A stretch of DNA of 64,000 nt, taken from NCBI GenBank assembly GCA_039720395.1, contig CM077833.1:6773036-6837035 (forward strand), read 5' to 3'. Under the pieces are notes generated by a model. It searched no databases, was not told the origin of the DNA, and worked only from the letters and a program-made list of their open reading frames with translations. Position 1 is the stretch's first letter, and every line of letters starts with the position of its first letter. This document shows positions 32,210 through 43,734 of the stretch, one piece after another. A program made the position numbers and the translations under genes. This DNA is from Liquidambar formosana. Its lineage: Eukaryota > Streptophyta > Magnoliopsida > Saxifragales > Altingiaceae.

Positions 32210-35191
32210 ATTATGCATAATACAAAATACATATGGGCTGGTAATTATGGTGTAGTTGAATGATTCAAAAATCTGGAAAATTTTTTCTGTATAATTGGTT
32301 TTCCTCCATGGCTGAACCTAGGGTTTGGAACCCTAGGTCAATTCTCTTCTACTCCTCTTCTAATTGATGGTTAAGTGTAGCCATGGATGCAATAGGTTGC
32401 ATAGGGTTTGAGTTTGGAGAAGAAGAATAAGGAAACTAGGGTTTTATAAAACTGTTATGAACAGTTTTCATGGTTGCCATGAAAAACCGTCATCTTGTTT
32501 TGCCTGCCGAATTCAGAGTTCTTCTCCAAAATTTTTGAGCCATATATGGTTAGAAAGCTCTTCGAATAAGCTTTCCAACCCAACAAACGGTGCGTCAATC
32601 CGAGTTCTGTAGTGAAAGTTATGAATTTTTTACTACAGGCTGTCTGGAAAGACAGTTTTGCTCGGGAATGATGCAATAGCCACAACTTTGAGTTATTGAT
32701 GGAGATCAAAGGCATGGCAATGGTTGCCACCACTTGGGTTATGTTCTAGACATGGTAGGGAAAGGTTCCCAAGCATTTAGATGCATCATAATTGGATTAA
32801 GATGCTAGAACAGAAGGAAGAAGGAGAAGAACACCATGGAGGCTGAATCTGGGTTTTAGAACCCTAAGGTTCTTGCAATTAATTCTAATTAAAGCTGCTG
32901 TATTTATGATGGAAGATCATTGTAGGATCATTATATATCATGTGTATATGATTTTCTTTAAGTTTCAAAAAGGTTTTGATGGAAAAAGATTCAAAAAGTT
33001 TGAAAATTTTTCATGAACAGCATAGCAGATTTTCTCTGCAGAAAAGTCATCAATGGAGTTTTGATTAGAACTTGAGTTAGGGAATTCCAAATTGCATGAA
33101 ACCAATTGCATTAGTTTCCTAAGACATGTAGGATACTGGGAAAATTCGTTTGGTAGCCTAATTCATTCATCTTGCTGGGTTTTAAATCAATTTCTGACCA
33201 TGGACAGTATGCTGTCAAATTCTGGGCAGCCTACTGTTGTTTTAATTGTTTAGAACAATTGGTGATGATTTGATCATCCAAACCTCTTCTATTAGCTTAG
33301 TATTTCATGTAGGGACATGATACAAAAGCTGGTTTCAATGGAGGAGTCGAATTGATAAGGATTTAGAAGCTATTGTGACCTTCAAGGTCTGCAACAATGG
33401 CTCCAGCAATGGGTTTTGGAAACCCTGATTGTTCTTGATGATGGCAGCCACTTCCACCACTTCTCACGTGTCCAGAGGCTTGTCCCACACCCCTAGGATG
33501 TTCTCCCATGACTGGCCATGGCCTCCCACAGTCGTTGGTGGCCATGGCAGCCTAGCCAAGCTCAGGCAGCCCCCTGGTAGTGACGGCTGCATAGAGTTAA
33601 GGATGAAACCCTAATTTTGAGTTAATGATGAAACCCTAATTTCATTATGGCATTAATTAAAACCCTAATTGGAATATTAATTATCTTAATTAAGAGTTAA
33701 TGATTGGTCATTAAATGACCAATCATGGTTATTGATTGTTAGGGCATAATTAATACCATTAATGATGTCTAGGGTTAGGGTTTTAGAAACCCTAATTAGT
33801 GTAATTAATTAAGGGTAATTAATACCCTATTTGGCATTAATTAAACCCTAATCCCTTTTATTAAATACCATATGAACTTAGGGTTTTAATGATTGGACAT
33901 TAAATGACCAATCATAAGGCATTTAATGATTAGGGCTTGCATTTAGGGTTTAGGGTTTTAGGAAACCCTAATACACTAATTCATCATTTTAATGATTTTA
34001 TTTAATTCCTATATTAATTATTTAATTAATATTGATTAATTTTATAATGTTTTAAATGGTTTAAAACACAATTAGGGATTAAATTAAAATCTGGAAATTC
34101 TTAATTAAATGAAATTGTTTTGTTTAATTAAGGAAACCCTAATATTGGATATTAGAGTTATTTTAGGAAACTTTACATGTTTTAAATTAATTTGATTAAT
34201 TGAAACTGTAATGTCTTAAATGTTAAGACTTTATTTAATTCTGGATATTTTTGTTAAAACCTAATAAGATTAGGATGCATTAATGAGATTAATGTAAATC
34301 ATTCAAGAGAATTACCATAATGCCCATATGTTTTAATGCTTACAGTTTTTCTTTACATTATGCAATGAGATTGTATGTATGTGCTTGGATGATGATTATG
34401 GACTATACCCTTTAAACCAATTGTGATTGGCCGTCTTATGAATGGGTTGTAATAATTTTTCAAGAGTTGTAATTTTATTATGGTGATGTAATTTATTATT
34501 TGGGGCTTGCATGCCACCTTCCCTCTCTCTCTATCATTCTCTTATGTACCCCACATTCCCCTTATGTATCCCTTTCTATATATTATGTAAATGTTATGTA
34601 ATCGAGAGTGCACTAAGGAGCATGGTGGACCCAAAGGAGTATGATGGAGCCCAACAAGCCAATGGTGGAGACCAACAAGCCAATGGTGGAGACCATCAAG
34701 CCAAGGGAGCAGATTGAAGGACTTGAAAGCTTAGAGAAGTTTTTCAAGAAAGCATGCATGTTACGAATGGTTTATTTTACGATCACCTACACCCACCATA
34801 GACCTAGGATTCAATCTATTGGCTTGGATTGAATCTTCTTAAAGTCCATAATCATCATAGTGGGAGCTTTAATTTATGAGATAATTGTTTTAGCTCCAAT
34901 ACCATAGTTTGGTATATGTTACCTATTCACTTAGGGACTAATATCAAAATATGGTACTTTATATATGTTGATATATAATAGCATGCGATGTATGATTTAT
35001 AATAGCATGAGATGTATGATTATAAATAGCATAATTTATATGTTTAAATTTTGATACATAGGATGCATGTTAATTTGATGAGACCCTTTAAAACCCCCTT
35101 ATTTAATATTAAGTTGAAAATGGAGAAGTCATTGGGGAATGAATTCTTCATTGCCTTCCATCATTATAGGATCATCTAACGTCCCTTAATG
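32210..35191 (+). other. Element F leader, noncoding, AT-rich with AAACCCTAA-like repeats
   Basis: No open frame with recognisable similarity is found. Between about 33600 and 34150 the sequence is very AT-rich and holds many AACCCTAA or its complement, like the plant telomere-box motif. At about 34645-34700 a 24-bp unit (AACAAGCCAATGGTGGAGACC) is repeated about three times. The corresponding part of element G is 58677-61675. Confidence 0.7.
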
Positions 35192-35502
35192 TGGGTACCT
35201 GGCTGCAGACATGTAGGAGCTACCCATGTTAAAGATATTACTTGAAACTATCACATATGAGATATCATGGGGTGCCTAAACTGGTATATACCAAGAAACT
35301 AACATGTGAGGTATATATTTGGCGAAACATACCTGTGTGAATGATGGGTTTAACTTAACTAGGGAAGTATTCCAAGAAACTAACATGTGAGGTGTATGTT
35401 CCCTAGAGGCAAAACGATTGGAACTTGCTTATGAAGCAATAGACAAAGAGTTGTCCTCTTATTGTGGGTTAGAAGCCAAGAAACTAACATGTGAGGCTTC
35501 TA
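35192..35502 (+). ncRNA. Hairpin array with constant loop in element F
   Basis: Five predicted hairpins are H1 35192-35226, H2 35234-35266, H3 35285-35317, H4 35359-35406 and H5 35470-35502. H3, H4 and H5 share the identical 17-nt loop AAGAAACTAACATGTGA, closed by CC/GG. Their stems are unrelated in sequence but self-complementary: TATATACC with GGTATATA, CTAGGGAA with TTCCCTAG, and TAGAAGCC with GGCTTCTA. H1 (TGGGTA with TACCCA) and H2 (GATAT with ATATC) have related loops. All loops contain ACATGT or CATATG, which can pair with themselves. The array is kept in element G. It may be a packaging or dimerisation signal; that is inference. Confidence 0.6.
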
Positions 35503-38500
35503 GGTCACAGTGGGACCCCAATCCCCATTAGGAATGAGATTCCCGAATTCTATTAGAGGGTGTATGGAATTTGATAAAATAGTGGGAGGTACCATATGAT
35601 TAAAGACCCAATCATTATGGATAAAAATGAAATCTAATTCTCTGTTTATGTAGATTACCTAATTACTCACCTCAAAACCCCTATTTCCTAATATATAGGA
35701 TATTGATAGTTTGACTAAACCCGATTTCTTTGATTGACTTAGGAAATTGAGAATTGTTCTCAACTTCAAAAGATTGTTTATATGCTATTAGGCATTTTAT
35801 TAAAGGCCCTCCATAAAACATCCTAAGAAGAAAAAGACACTATGCGCAATTGGCATCTTGTTGCCATGCTATATGATAGTATTGATGACCAATGAGCTTC
35901 AGAAGCAAAATTAGTCAGTGCAAATGTCTTTGATGTCCTACATCACATACAAAGGTTGTATGGTGAGTAAAATAATACTATAAAGTATAGTACTTATAAA
36001 GGACTTCTTCTAGACTAGGATGTAATAAAAGTTGTTTATTAATAATCATTCTTTTGAAAAATGATTAATCACATAGAATAGCTTGAGAAGCTAGATGTGA
36101 TTTAAAATGGAAGCATAGAGGAAAGCAAGTCTTGAAAAGTCAAAGACAAAGAAATATAATTATTTTGTAGTAAACATAAGGTATTGTAAAGGGAACTTGA
36201 TAAAGTATCAGTCTTCCTAGAAGAACCAAACTTTTGAAGTTTTGGTTCATGCTCTAAACTAAATTGTTGGTTAGTTCTGCTTCTTGGTTTTTGGATTCTA
36301 GTGTAATCTAAATCGAAGCAGAAAGTTAAGTAGATAATAAGTTACCTTTAAAAATTTTAATAGAGCAAGAGTTGCTAGATTAATTTTGGGAACTTATTTC
36401 TTAACTAGGTCATTTAAGACATTCTAGAAATTTGATTTCTGAATTTAAATGACTAATTAGAGCGAATGCAACGTATTCCGAGAATACAAGAGATGTAGAG
36501 ACTCTCATTTAAATGTAACGATTATGACTTGGTTATGAGATGACCAAACCCATCTTTTACTTGGTGAAGTGAAAGAGTTACATTTATAATTTGACTAATA
36601 CATTGTGATGTATATAGTCATATAAAGCATGCATTCAATTACAGTAGACTCATCTTAGAATACCATAGCTCAATGGTGAATCTAAGAGAACGAATTGAAC
36701 CCTATTAAGATATGGTTTGATCCATGATGAGTTTTACTAATGTATCCATCTAGGATATACCTTAAAATTGCTACATATTGATAATTTAGGGTTCACTCCA
36801 GTTTTGTCCCAATTATATCAGATATGATATGGGAAGAAACCCAACTTAAAGAAGTTAAGGCTTGGGCTTGTGCTACGTTTGTCTGGAAACATAATGTAGA
36901 CAATCTGGAAATAAGGTCAAGTAAGTGTTGAATTGTGGTATATCCTAAAAGTGGTTGGGATAGTATTTCTATTACTCTAATGAACAAAAGTTGTCCATTA
37001 GGATGATTGTTGGATTTTCTTGAGAAAGAGTTCATTCAAGAAAGATGCAAAAGTAGATAGAATTTACAAAATTGTTTGTAAAGCCACAAACCAACAAAGA
37101 TCCAACCCTTGCCCCTATTGAGGCAAAACCTTTAATTACACCACATTCTTTTCATAGATCAAATTGGATATTTCTTTAACATAAGAGAGATATTGTATCT
37201 CCATTAGAATGTGAAAGAATTGTTCTTTGGTGATAAAGATCACCAAGATAATCCTATTGATTATGATTAGGCGATGTTTGACATCAACTTGAGAAATGAC
37301 TAAGAGTCATTAAATCCAATATGGACAGGTAGAGACCTAAAAGGCTTGGCTATTTAAGAATGTTTTCAACATAGGCAAAAAGTTGTCTATAAAGAAACTT
37401 GTTTGATAATAGTTATGCTGAAATCCATTTGGATCTTGTTATCTATAAATACACATTTTGAATATGAGATATGTCAAAAAGGATATAAAGATGTTATATC
37501 AAATGGTGAAAAACCATAAGAGTGTGTAAGTTATAGAAGTCTATTAATAGACTACAAGGTTCTCATAATTAGAACATCTATAAAGTTGAAGTAATCAAAT
37601 TGTTTGATTTCTCTCATTGTATAGATGGACCATGAGTGTATAAAAGGTTAGTGGGAGTGCGATCGTTTTTCTTTATCCTATCAATAAGATGACATCCTAA
37701 TCATTATGAATGATATATAAATGTTATTTAATGTGAAGTTTTAGTTTTTGAGAAAAACTTCTTCACGAAAGATTTGGTAGAAGCATCCAACAAGATCTAT
37801 AGAGATAGATCATATAGATTGCTAAGTATCTCCAAGTCATTAAACATAGTTGAAATGTTGAAGGAGTTCAACATGGAGAATTCTAAGGGAGGTCTGATTT
37901 ACTTCAGATAAGAATTCATTATTCAAGGGCATGTGCCCTAGGATAACACAAGTAAGGTTCTTAAAGTGTTAAGAAGCCTTATTCTACACTATGTATTGAA
38001 CCTGATATCTATTATGTTGTAATTGTTACAAATAGTTATCAGTCAATTCAAATTTGGAATATTGGATTGTATATGGAAATTGTAAACTCATAGTAGATGG
38101 GTATATGGATTTGGATATAATCCATATGGGGTATATTTTATATTCACTTTAGTTGGTGAAATACTTAATGGAAGAACTGTATGAAAGATATAGTGGATTC
38201 CATTATTAAGGGTGAATTAATTGTCGCATTGTCTAGGAGACTGTTTGGATCTATAAGTTCATTTAGAACTTGGAGTTGTTCCTTCCATTGAGTTACCCAC
38301 ACCTTGTTTTGTGACAACAATGGGTCTATAGCTCAAGTATAGGAATCACGGTCTCATCAAAAGTCCAAACACATAGAGCGGCAATTCCAAGTGATTAGAG
38401 GAATCATTGGAAAAGGTAATAGATACATTACAGAAGATATTATCTACATAAGTTTTTGTAGACCTACTGACTAAAGCTTTAAAACATAATTGGTTATGTC

Positions 38501-38553
38501 TAAGACCAACATCTTGAGAAGATAGGTATGCGATACATGGTCGATTAGCTTTA
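35503..38553 (+). pseudogene. Decayed copia pol in element F
   Basis: Fragments remain in mixed frames: VSGSAIVFLY near 37650, corresponding to the RT block just before the catalytic YVDD, which is destroyed; KDLVEASNKIYRDRS near 37770; EFNMENSKGGL near 37870; and RNase H-like CDNNG with SRSHQKSKHIERQFQ near 38310-38390. Gag and integrase are not recognisable. The position of these remnants fits a copia gene order, but nothing here can be translated into an enzyme. Confidence 0.75.
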
Positions 38554-38568
38554 GTGCAAGTGGGAGAT
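38554..38568 (+). other. Element F polypurine tract
   Basis: GTGCAAGTGGGAGAT abuts the 3' LTR, the usual copia form. Confidence 0.9.
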
Positions 38569-40227
38569 TGTTAGGATTATGCCCTAGAGCCAATCATAGA
38601 GATGATTGTTTAGGGATTAGGAACAATCATTTGATTTCATTTATGTATGTCACATTTATTATTGATTTAATAAAAGGGCTTATTCTATTATGTTTATATG
38701 CATCATTTATATTTACATAATATGTCCATGGAGTTAGAGTTGAGAATATGGAATTACAAAGAGTTGTAATTTTGAGACTGTAGATATATTTCTGTACTAA
38801 ACTCCTAAAGCATTCCTAGTTGAAGGTTCACTATGATGGACAGTAATGAACCATAGGACTAGCACTTGTTAGGTTGACTCTATAGGAGGATAGCTAGTCT
38901 CAAGCTATTTGTGTGGAGACACTACAACCAACAAGTGGGTGCCTATTGCGAGAATAGGTACACTGAATGTGACCAAAGATATGAGATAAACTGAATGGAG
39001 TTTTTTCCTGCCTGTCAATCAGTCTCTCATTGTTATAGTGGTACAAGTAATCCTTAGACCTGAGACACCATAGTTGCCTTATGCATGTAGCTTTAGAAGT
39101 TTGATAACACTAAGTGCAAATCCTATTCAGGGGTCTGCAAAGGTGTTCATTGGCCCTACTGCTATGTGTATGAAGGCATGTGAGTGATCAACAAGGGATC
39201 CATCACTCTCAGGAAAAAGAGAGAGAATGTCTTATATAACATTCATAATATAACTCATTAAATCCATGGCCATGGTAGGATGAATATGAAAAGAGTTTCA
39301 TGAGTTCATCAATGAGTTGATATCTATGAATGAGTATAAAGTAATTGAACTAGGGACTTGACAGACTTCCATGTCCTATTAGTTCAATTGGAGACATTGT
39401 GTTGAAGGAAGGATGCAATTGTAACCTATAAACTATAACAGAAGGGTTCTTTGTAAATGACTATTCACCTCATTAAGGACCACACCATGAGCCATATGCT
39501 AGGTGTTACTCATGGTTAGTAGAAGCCCTAATTGATATAAGTGAGTTATAATCAATTAGGGAATTGGAAGGAGTTCCAATTAGACCCTAAATGGAAAGAG
39601 TTCCATTGTGTACACCTCGTGCTATTCCTACTACTTAATGATGTGAACCCAATGGGTCACACACTGATCATGCAAGAAGGGCTTTAAAGTCTATGAGAGA
39701 AAGGGTTATAGTGAATAAAGAATAGTTCTTTATAGGCCTATTTGTATTTGATACAAATAATAGGGGTTAATGTGCAATTAAGTGTAATTACACATAACCC
39801 TATTAGGGTTTCTTCCCCATGGCCAGCCCCCTTTAGTGGGCTGCCTATATAAGTCACACTTATGTGTGACATGGCATAAGAGGCTTGCACAATAAACCCT
39901 AGCCGTCCAGCCCCTTGGAGGCTCTCTTCTCTCTCTCTCTCTTCTCCACCTCTAGCAACAACAAGGAAGAAGAAAGAAAAGGCTTGAAGCTCTAGCTAGG
40001 TGTGGATACCGTTGGAGGCAGCACACTTGGGCTGCTCATTCACCGCTGTCCGGAGTAGAAGCTTGGAGCAAAACGGAGAAGACCATTAAAACTGTAAGTG
40101 TTCTAACCCTCTTCGTAGTTAGGGTTTGATTTTGTGTTATGCATAGTTAGATTCATGGGATTGGGAATCGTAGGAAAAATTTTTATATTCCGCACTTGTA
40201 TTTTTCCCTCTTGTTCGATTCCCAACA
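38569..40227 (+). repeat. Element F 3' LTR
   Basis: 1659 bp, nearly identical to the 5' LTR. The visible differences include C for T near 39370 and C for G near 40062. TATA box at 39846-39852. Confidence 0.95.
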
Positions 40228-40812
40228 AATTCACCCCGCGAATTTCAATTCGAAACTTAATCAACCCGGATTTAATTGGAATTTACCCCGCGAATTTCAA
40301 TTCGGAATTTAATCAACCCGGATTTAATTGGAATTCACCCCGCGAATTTCAATTCGGAATTTAATCAATCTGGATTTAATTGGAATTCACCCCGCGAATT
40401 TCAATTCGGAATTTAATCAATCTGGATTTAATTGGAATTCACCCCGCGAATTTCAATTCGAAACTTAATCAACCCGGATTTAATTGGAATTTACCCCGCG
40501 AATTTCAATTCGGAATTTAATCAACCCAGATTTAATTGGAATTCACCCCGCGAATTTCAATTCGGAATTTAATCAACCCGGATTTAATTGGAATTCACCC
40601 CGCGAATTTCAATTCGGAACTTAATCAACCCGGATTTAATTGGAATTTACCCCGCGAATTTCAGTTCGGAATTTAATCAACCTGGATTTAATTGGAATTC
40701 ACCCCGTGAATTTCAATACGAAACTTAATCAACCTGGATTCAATTGGAATTCACCCCGCGAATTTCAATTCGGAACTTAATCAACCTGGATTTGATTGGA
40801 ATTTACCCCGCG
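40228..40812 (+). repeat. 52-bp tandem repeat, right block
   Basis: About eleven further units of the array that starts at 30257, with the period confirmed at 40321, 40373 and 40425. Each unit has GAATT inverted pairs. The first bases AATTC are the target duplication. Confidence 0.93.
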
Positions 40813-41057
40813 AACTTCAAAATGCTGGATTCCCAAGAAACCACGCACTACCTTCCGATTGCCCCAGAAAGGTATCACCACACACCATGAACTACGGTAG
40901 GTCTGATCCTCGTTAAGAGGTACGTAGGAAGTAGGGAACTTCCCCTGATCGGACCTTTTCATACATGCATTTGCATCATTTAAGGTTTGCATGAGCCAAT
41001 TGGTCCAAAATGAGTGTTTCCGGGTCTTTTAATTTTGTTCATTACACGAGCAAAATC
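40813..41057 (+). other. Element C 3' untranslated region with conserved motif
   Basis: GAACTACGGTAGGTCTGATC at 40889, followed by AAGAGGTACGTAGGA, matches element B's motif at 15747. The two ACGTAGG-like halves may form a stem. Confidence 0.55.
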
Positions 41058-41073
41058 AAAAGAAGGGGCAAAC
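41058..41073 (+). other. Element C polypurine tract
   Basis: AAAAGAAGGGGCAAAC directly precedes the 3' LTR. Confidence 0.88.
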
Positions 41074-42494
41074 TGTTAACACCCCATTTTGTACCACTTG
41101 ACACCTCAAGCCACTTTCTGAGACCCGATGATGAAGGGCAGTAGCCAACGGACCATCGCAAGCACGCCCGAAGGACTCACGGAGACACAGCAGGCCTTTG
41201 GCCCCGGTTCGATACCCCATGCACGTACGTGCATGGGATATGCACGTACGTGCATATACCATGCACGTACGATCATGCCCTCTCTTTTTGAATTCCATCT
41301 CTTTCCCCCCGAAATTGCCTCTTACCTTATACAGCCCCCACGCTGACAGCTGCTCAGTGGCGACTGGGAAACCCTAGAAACCTCTGAATCAAACCCTAAT
41401 CCCCGCCTATAAATACCCGGCTTTCATTCAAGAGAAGGGATCCGAATTTTGGCTACCAAAACCACCACTCTAGAAACCCTGAGACTGACGGCTGTGTCCA
41501 CGAGAGGTCCAGAAAGCACGCTTGTGAAGGGATCGCTGCCGCCCGAACCTGAAGGTAACCATTCTCAATCTTTAATTTCGTTTTAGCATGATTATTTATA
41601 ATATTGCATTTGATATGAATATCTTGTCATTTAATACTCATAATTAGGACACGTTCAGATCTAATCCGGCGCCGATTTATTTGTGCATTTAAGGTTTGAA
41701 ATAAGTTTCTCATCCATTTCAAATGCGTAGGGCTACATAAGATCTATCCGTTAACTCCAGCATTTTTTCCGCGCATGATATATCTCTCTGTTAATTCTTA
41801 GCATTTAATCCGCATGGTTTAGGCCCACAAATATCTGTTGCATCTTTATTAGCATCTGCTGTCATTTCGCCATCTAGGTCTAGGTCATTTTGTCATCTCT
41901 AAATCGCATTATAGCCATGTTTCTGCATACATTCGAGTTAAAGATCTGTTCGGGCACAGCATGGTAGGCATCGGATGGAATTTGATAAGCATGTACGTAC
42001 GTACATATGGTATGCACGTACGTGCATCTCATATGCACGTACGTGCATGAGCCATGTTTTTACAGTTTAATCCCTCCTTTTCTTTTGCAGGTAGTATAGG
42101 TACCCCTTGCAACCTTGTGAATATTCTGTATCATATATATCTGTTTATATAACTGGTCTTCTTTCCCTTTTTCTCATCTGTGCATGCCATTATCTGAATT
42201 CGATTGCATAAGCGTTTGATTGAAGGTTGAATTCAATTAAGTTCCTTTTTAATTAAAGCCAATAAGTGTATGTGAGGCTGGATTTTAGCCGGGTGCAGAC
42301 GGGTGCCTAACACCTTCCCGTCCGCGTACCTTAGCTCCGAACCTTGATTCTTTGGGTGATGACGAGTTGGGCCCTTGCTAGGGGTCTATCGGTTCCCAAG
42401 GCCAAAATCGGGTGGCGACTCCCTCTCCGCCCTAATCGTCCGTGGTTAGTGGCGTACTCCTGAGCCGACGTGGTGAAAGGACACGGCGCTCACA
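41074..42494 (+). repeat. Element C 3' LTR
   Basis: 1421 bp, TGTTAACACCCC to GCTCACA. Triads are at 41219-41276 and 41994-42051, where every unit but the last of the first set is a full palindrome. TATA box at 41408-41415; PBS-like decamer at 42413-42422. Confidence 0.96.
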
Positions 42495-42499
42495 CTAAT

Positions 42500-43734
42500 C
42501 CTTCCCTATATATGCTAAATATAGGGTTTGGAGGGGGCATCTGACTTTGGAGTTTTTGGAGGCTAAGGAAACGAGAGAAAAAGAGAAAACTGAGAGAGAG
42601 AGAAAGAGAAAGAACTAGGAAGGATTGGCAGTGGACCTGAGTGGACGATCAATCTATATTTTGCAATTGGTAAAATATTCCCCACTTGGCCTATTTAATT
42701 TATTTGCATATTGAAATGATCTCCTGATTATTCACATGTGTTTTGGGAATAGTTTTGATGATGATTTATGATCAAATATGCATGCTTAGTACTGTGGTTG
42801 TGGGTTTAGGATTGGTTCAATTGTAGAGAAAATTGTGATTTAATTTTAGATCATGGCGCACGTGCACATGAAGGTGTGCGCACGATTTGTTTGCCATGCG
42901 TACGCTTATAAATACACGTACATGTGTATATGGATGCACACGCCCATATTGATTAGGCGTACGCATGAAAATAGGTTTAACCACTTGTTTTGCAGAGTAG
43001 TAAATCAGATGTGCGTAAACATGTCACTATGCGCGTATGCTTTACTTTTGATGCGTAGGCACGTTAATCTATGCACGCGTTTGTTTTATGGTGCGTACGC
43101 ACATTTGTTGTAGGGATGAAAAGTGGTACGCGTACGCGTAATTCGCAGCACGCGCACGCATAAGGTCCCATACGCACGTATGGCCTAGTGTGCGTACGCA
43201 AGGTTCCTTGGTTACTTTTTCTCCTTCTTTTATTTTTACTTTATTATTATTTCTTTATTATATCTTTTGTACTTCTTTTGCAAGATACTTTGTAGGATAG
43301 ATATAGTTTGTTTATTATTTATTCTTTTATTTTATTTTATTTCTTTATGTTTTCTTTACATTTCTTTATTATTCTTTTTTTGATTTACTTTATTTAATTT
43401 TAGTATTTGCTGCATAATGCACATAACTACCATAACGTGTGTGTATTTTAATTCTTTACATGAATAGGGGTAATTTTAATTAAATTAGATAATTAAATAT
43501 GATTAATAGACATAAAGTGGGGGCCGATCTACAGATCGGGCACCATTGGGTGCCTAACACCTTCTCAATGGCGTACCCTAGCTCCAAACCTACTTTGGTA
43601 ATGACAAGTTAGATCCTTGCAAGGGGTCAGTTTGGCTCCCGGGTTTTCCTGGGTGGCGACTCCTCTCCGCGCTAGTCCTTTGAGGCTAGTGTGTATTCTC
43701 GAGACGTGCGTGTTCGCGGGGCGCGGCGCTCACA
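42500..43734 (+). repeat. Element B 3' LTR, second part
   Basis: Continues the LTR after the CTAAT duplication and ends GGCGCTCACA at 43734. It has TATATATG at 42507 and U5 decamer TGGCGACTCC at 43654-43663. A second palindrome array lies at 42855-43200: GCGTACGC, GCACGTGC and relatives at roughly 17-22 bp steps. A T-rich, ATTT-repeat stretch lies at 43215-43400. The U5 block GGTGCCTAACACCTTC is shared with C. Confidence 0.85.

Larger units (their letters stand above)
30534..40227 (+). mobile_element. Element F: recently inserted non-autonomous Ty1/copia retrotransposon
   Basis: LTRs 30534-32192 and 38569-40227 are both 1659 bp and differ at about two positions by eye. The target duplication is AATTC (30529-30533 and 40228-40232). 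PBS TGGTATCAGAGCCATG is at 32194-32209, a match to initiator-Met tRNA, and the PPT is GTGCAAGTGGGAGAT at 38554-38568. The 6.4 kb between them has no open frame of any size, only scrambled RT and RNase H remnants near its 3' end. The element must have moved with proteins supplied by others. Element G is another copy. Confidence 0.95.
16405..42494 (+). mobile_element. Element C: complete Tat-lineage retrotransposon carrying a nested copia element
   Basis: Both LTRs are 1421 bp (16405-17825 and 41074-42494) and differ at about sixteen positions by eye. The target duplication CTAAT lies at 16400-16404 and 42495-42499. Order: LTR, PBS, gag, protease with G-patch-like motif, RT, degenerate RNase H, archaeal-type RNase H, integrase, two antisense genes, a 52-bp tandem repeat, PPT, LTR. 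Without the nested copia element F and its duplication it is about 16.4 kb. The sense coding region has three in-frame stops between gag and integrase, the stop at 22307-22309 and one frameshift, so it is close to intact. Confidence 0.96.
12373..43734 (+). mobile_element. Element B: Tat-lineage retrotransposon, 3' part, split by element C
   Basis: The visible parts are 12373-16404 and 42495-43734. They contain, left to right, a reverse-strand spliced gene, a 3' untranslated region with a conserved motif, a PPT and an LTR interrupted at 16404 by element C. The gag-pol part is absent because element A lies to the left. The LTR is about 1726 bp once element C and the duplicated CTAAT are removed. 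It ends CTCACA like element C's LTR but has no PBS after it, so it is a 3' LTR. Confidence 0.85.

Noticed and set aside
33363..33614. Small open frames on both strands in element F (and mirror copies near 60.3-60.5 kb in G)
   Set aside because: They have no recognisable domain and no start context; conservation in F and G is explained by recent common origin.
34511..34832. Short frames with a KPMVETN repeat in element F
   Set aside because: Product of a 24-bp repeat in noncoding leader; copies differ in frame use and nothing supports translation.
35192..35502. Hairpins as hammerhead ribozymes, as in retrozymes
   Set aside because: No CUGANGA and GAAA core was found; loops are constant but not of that class.
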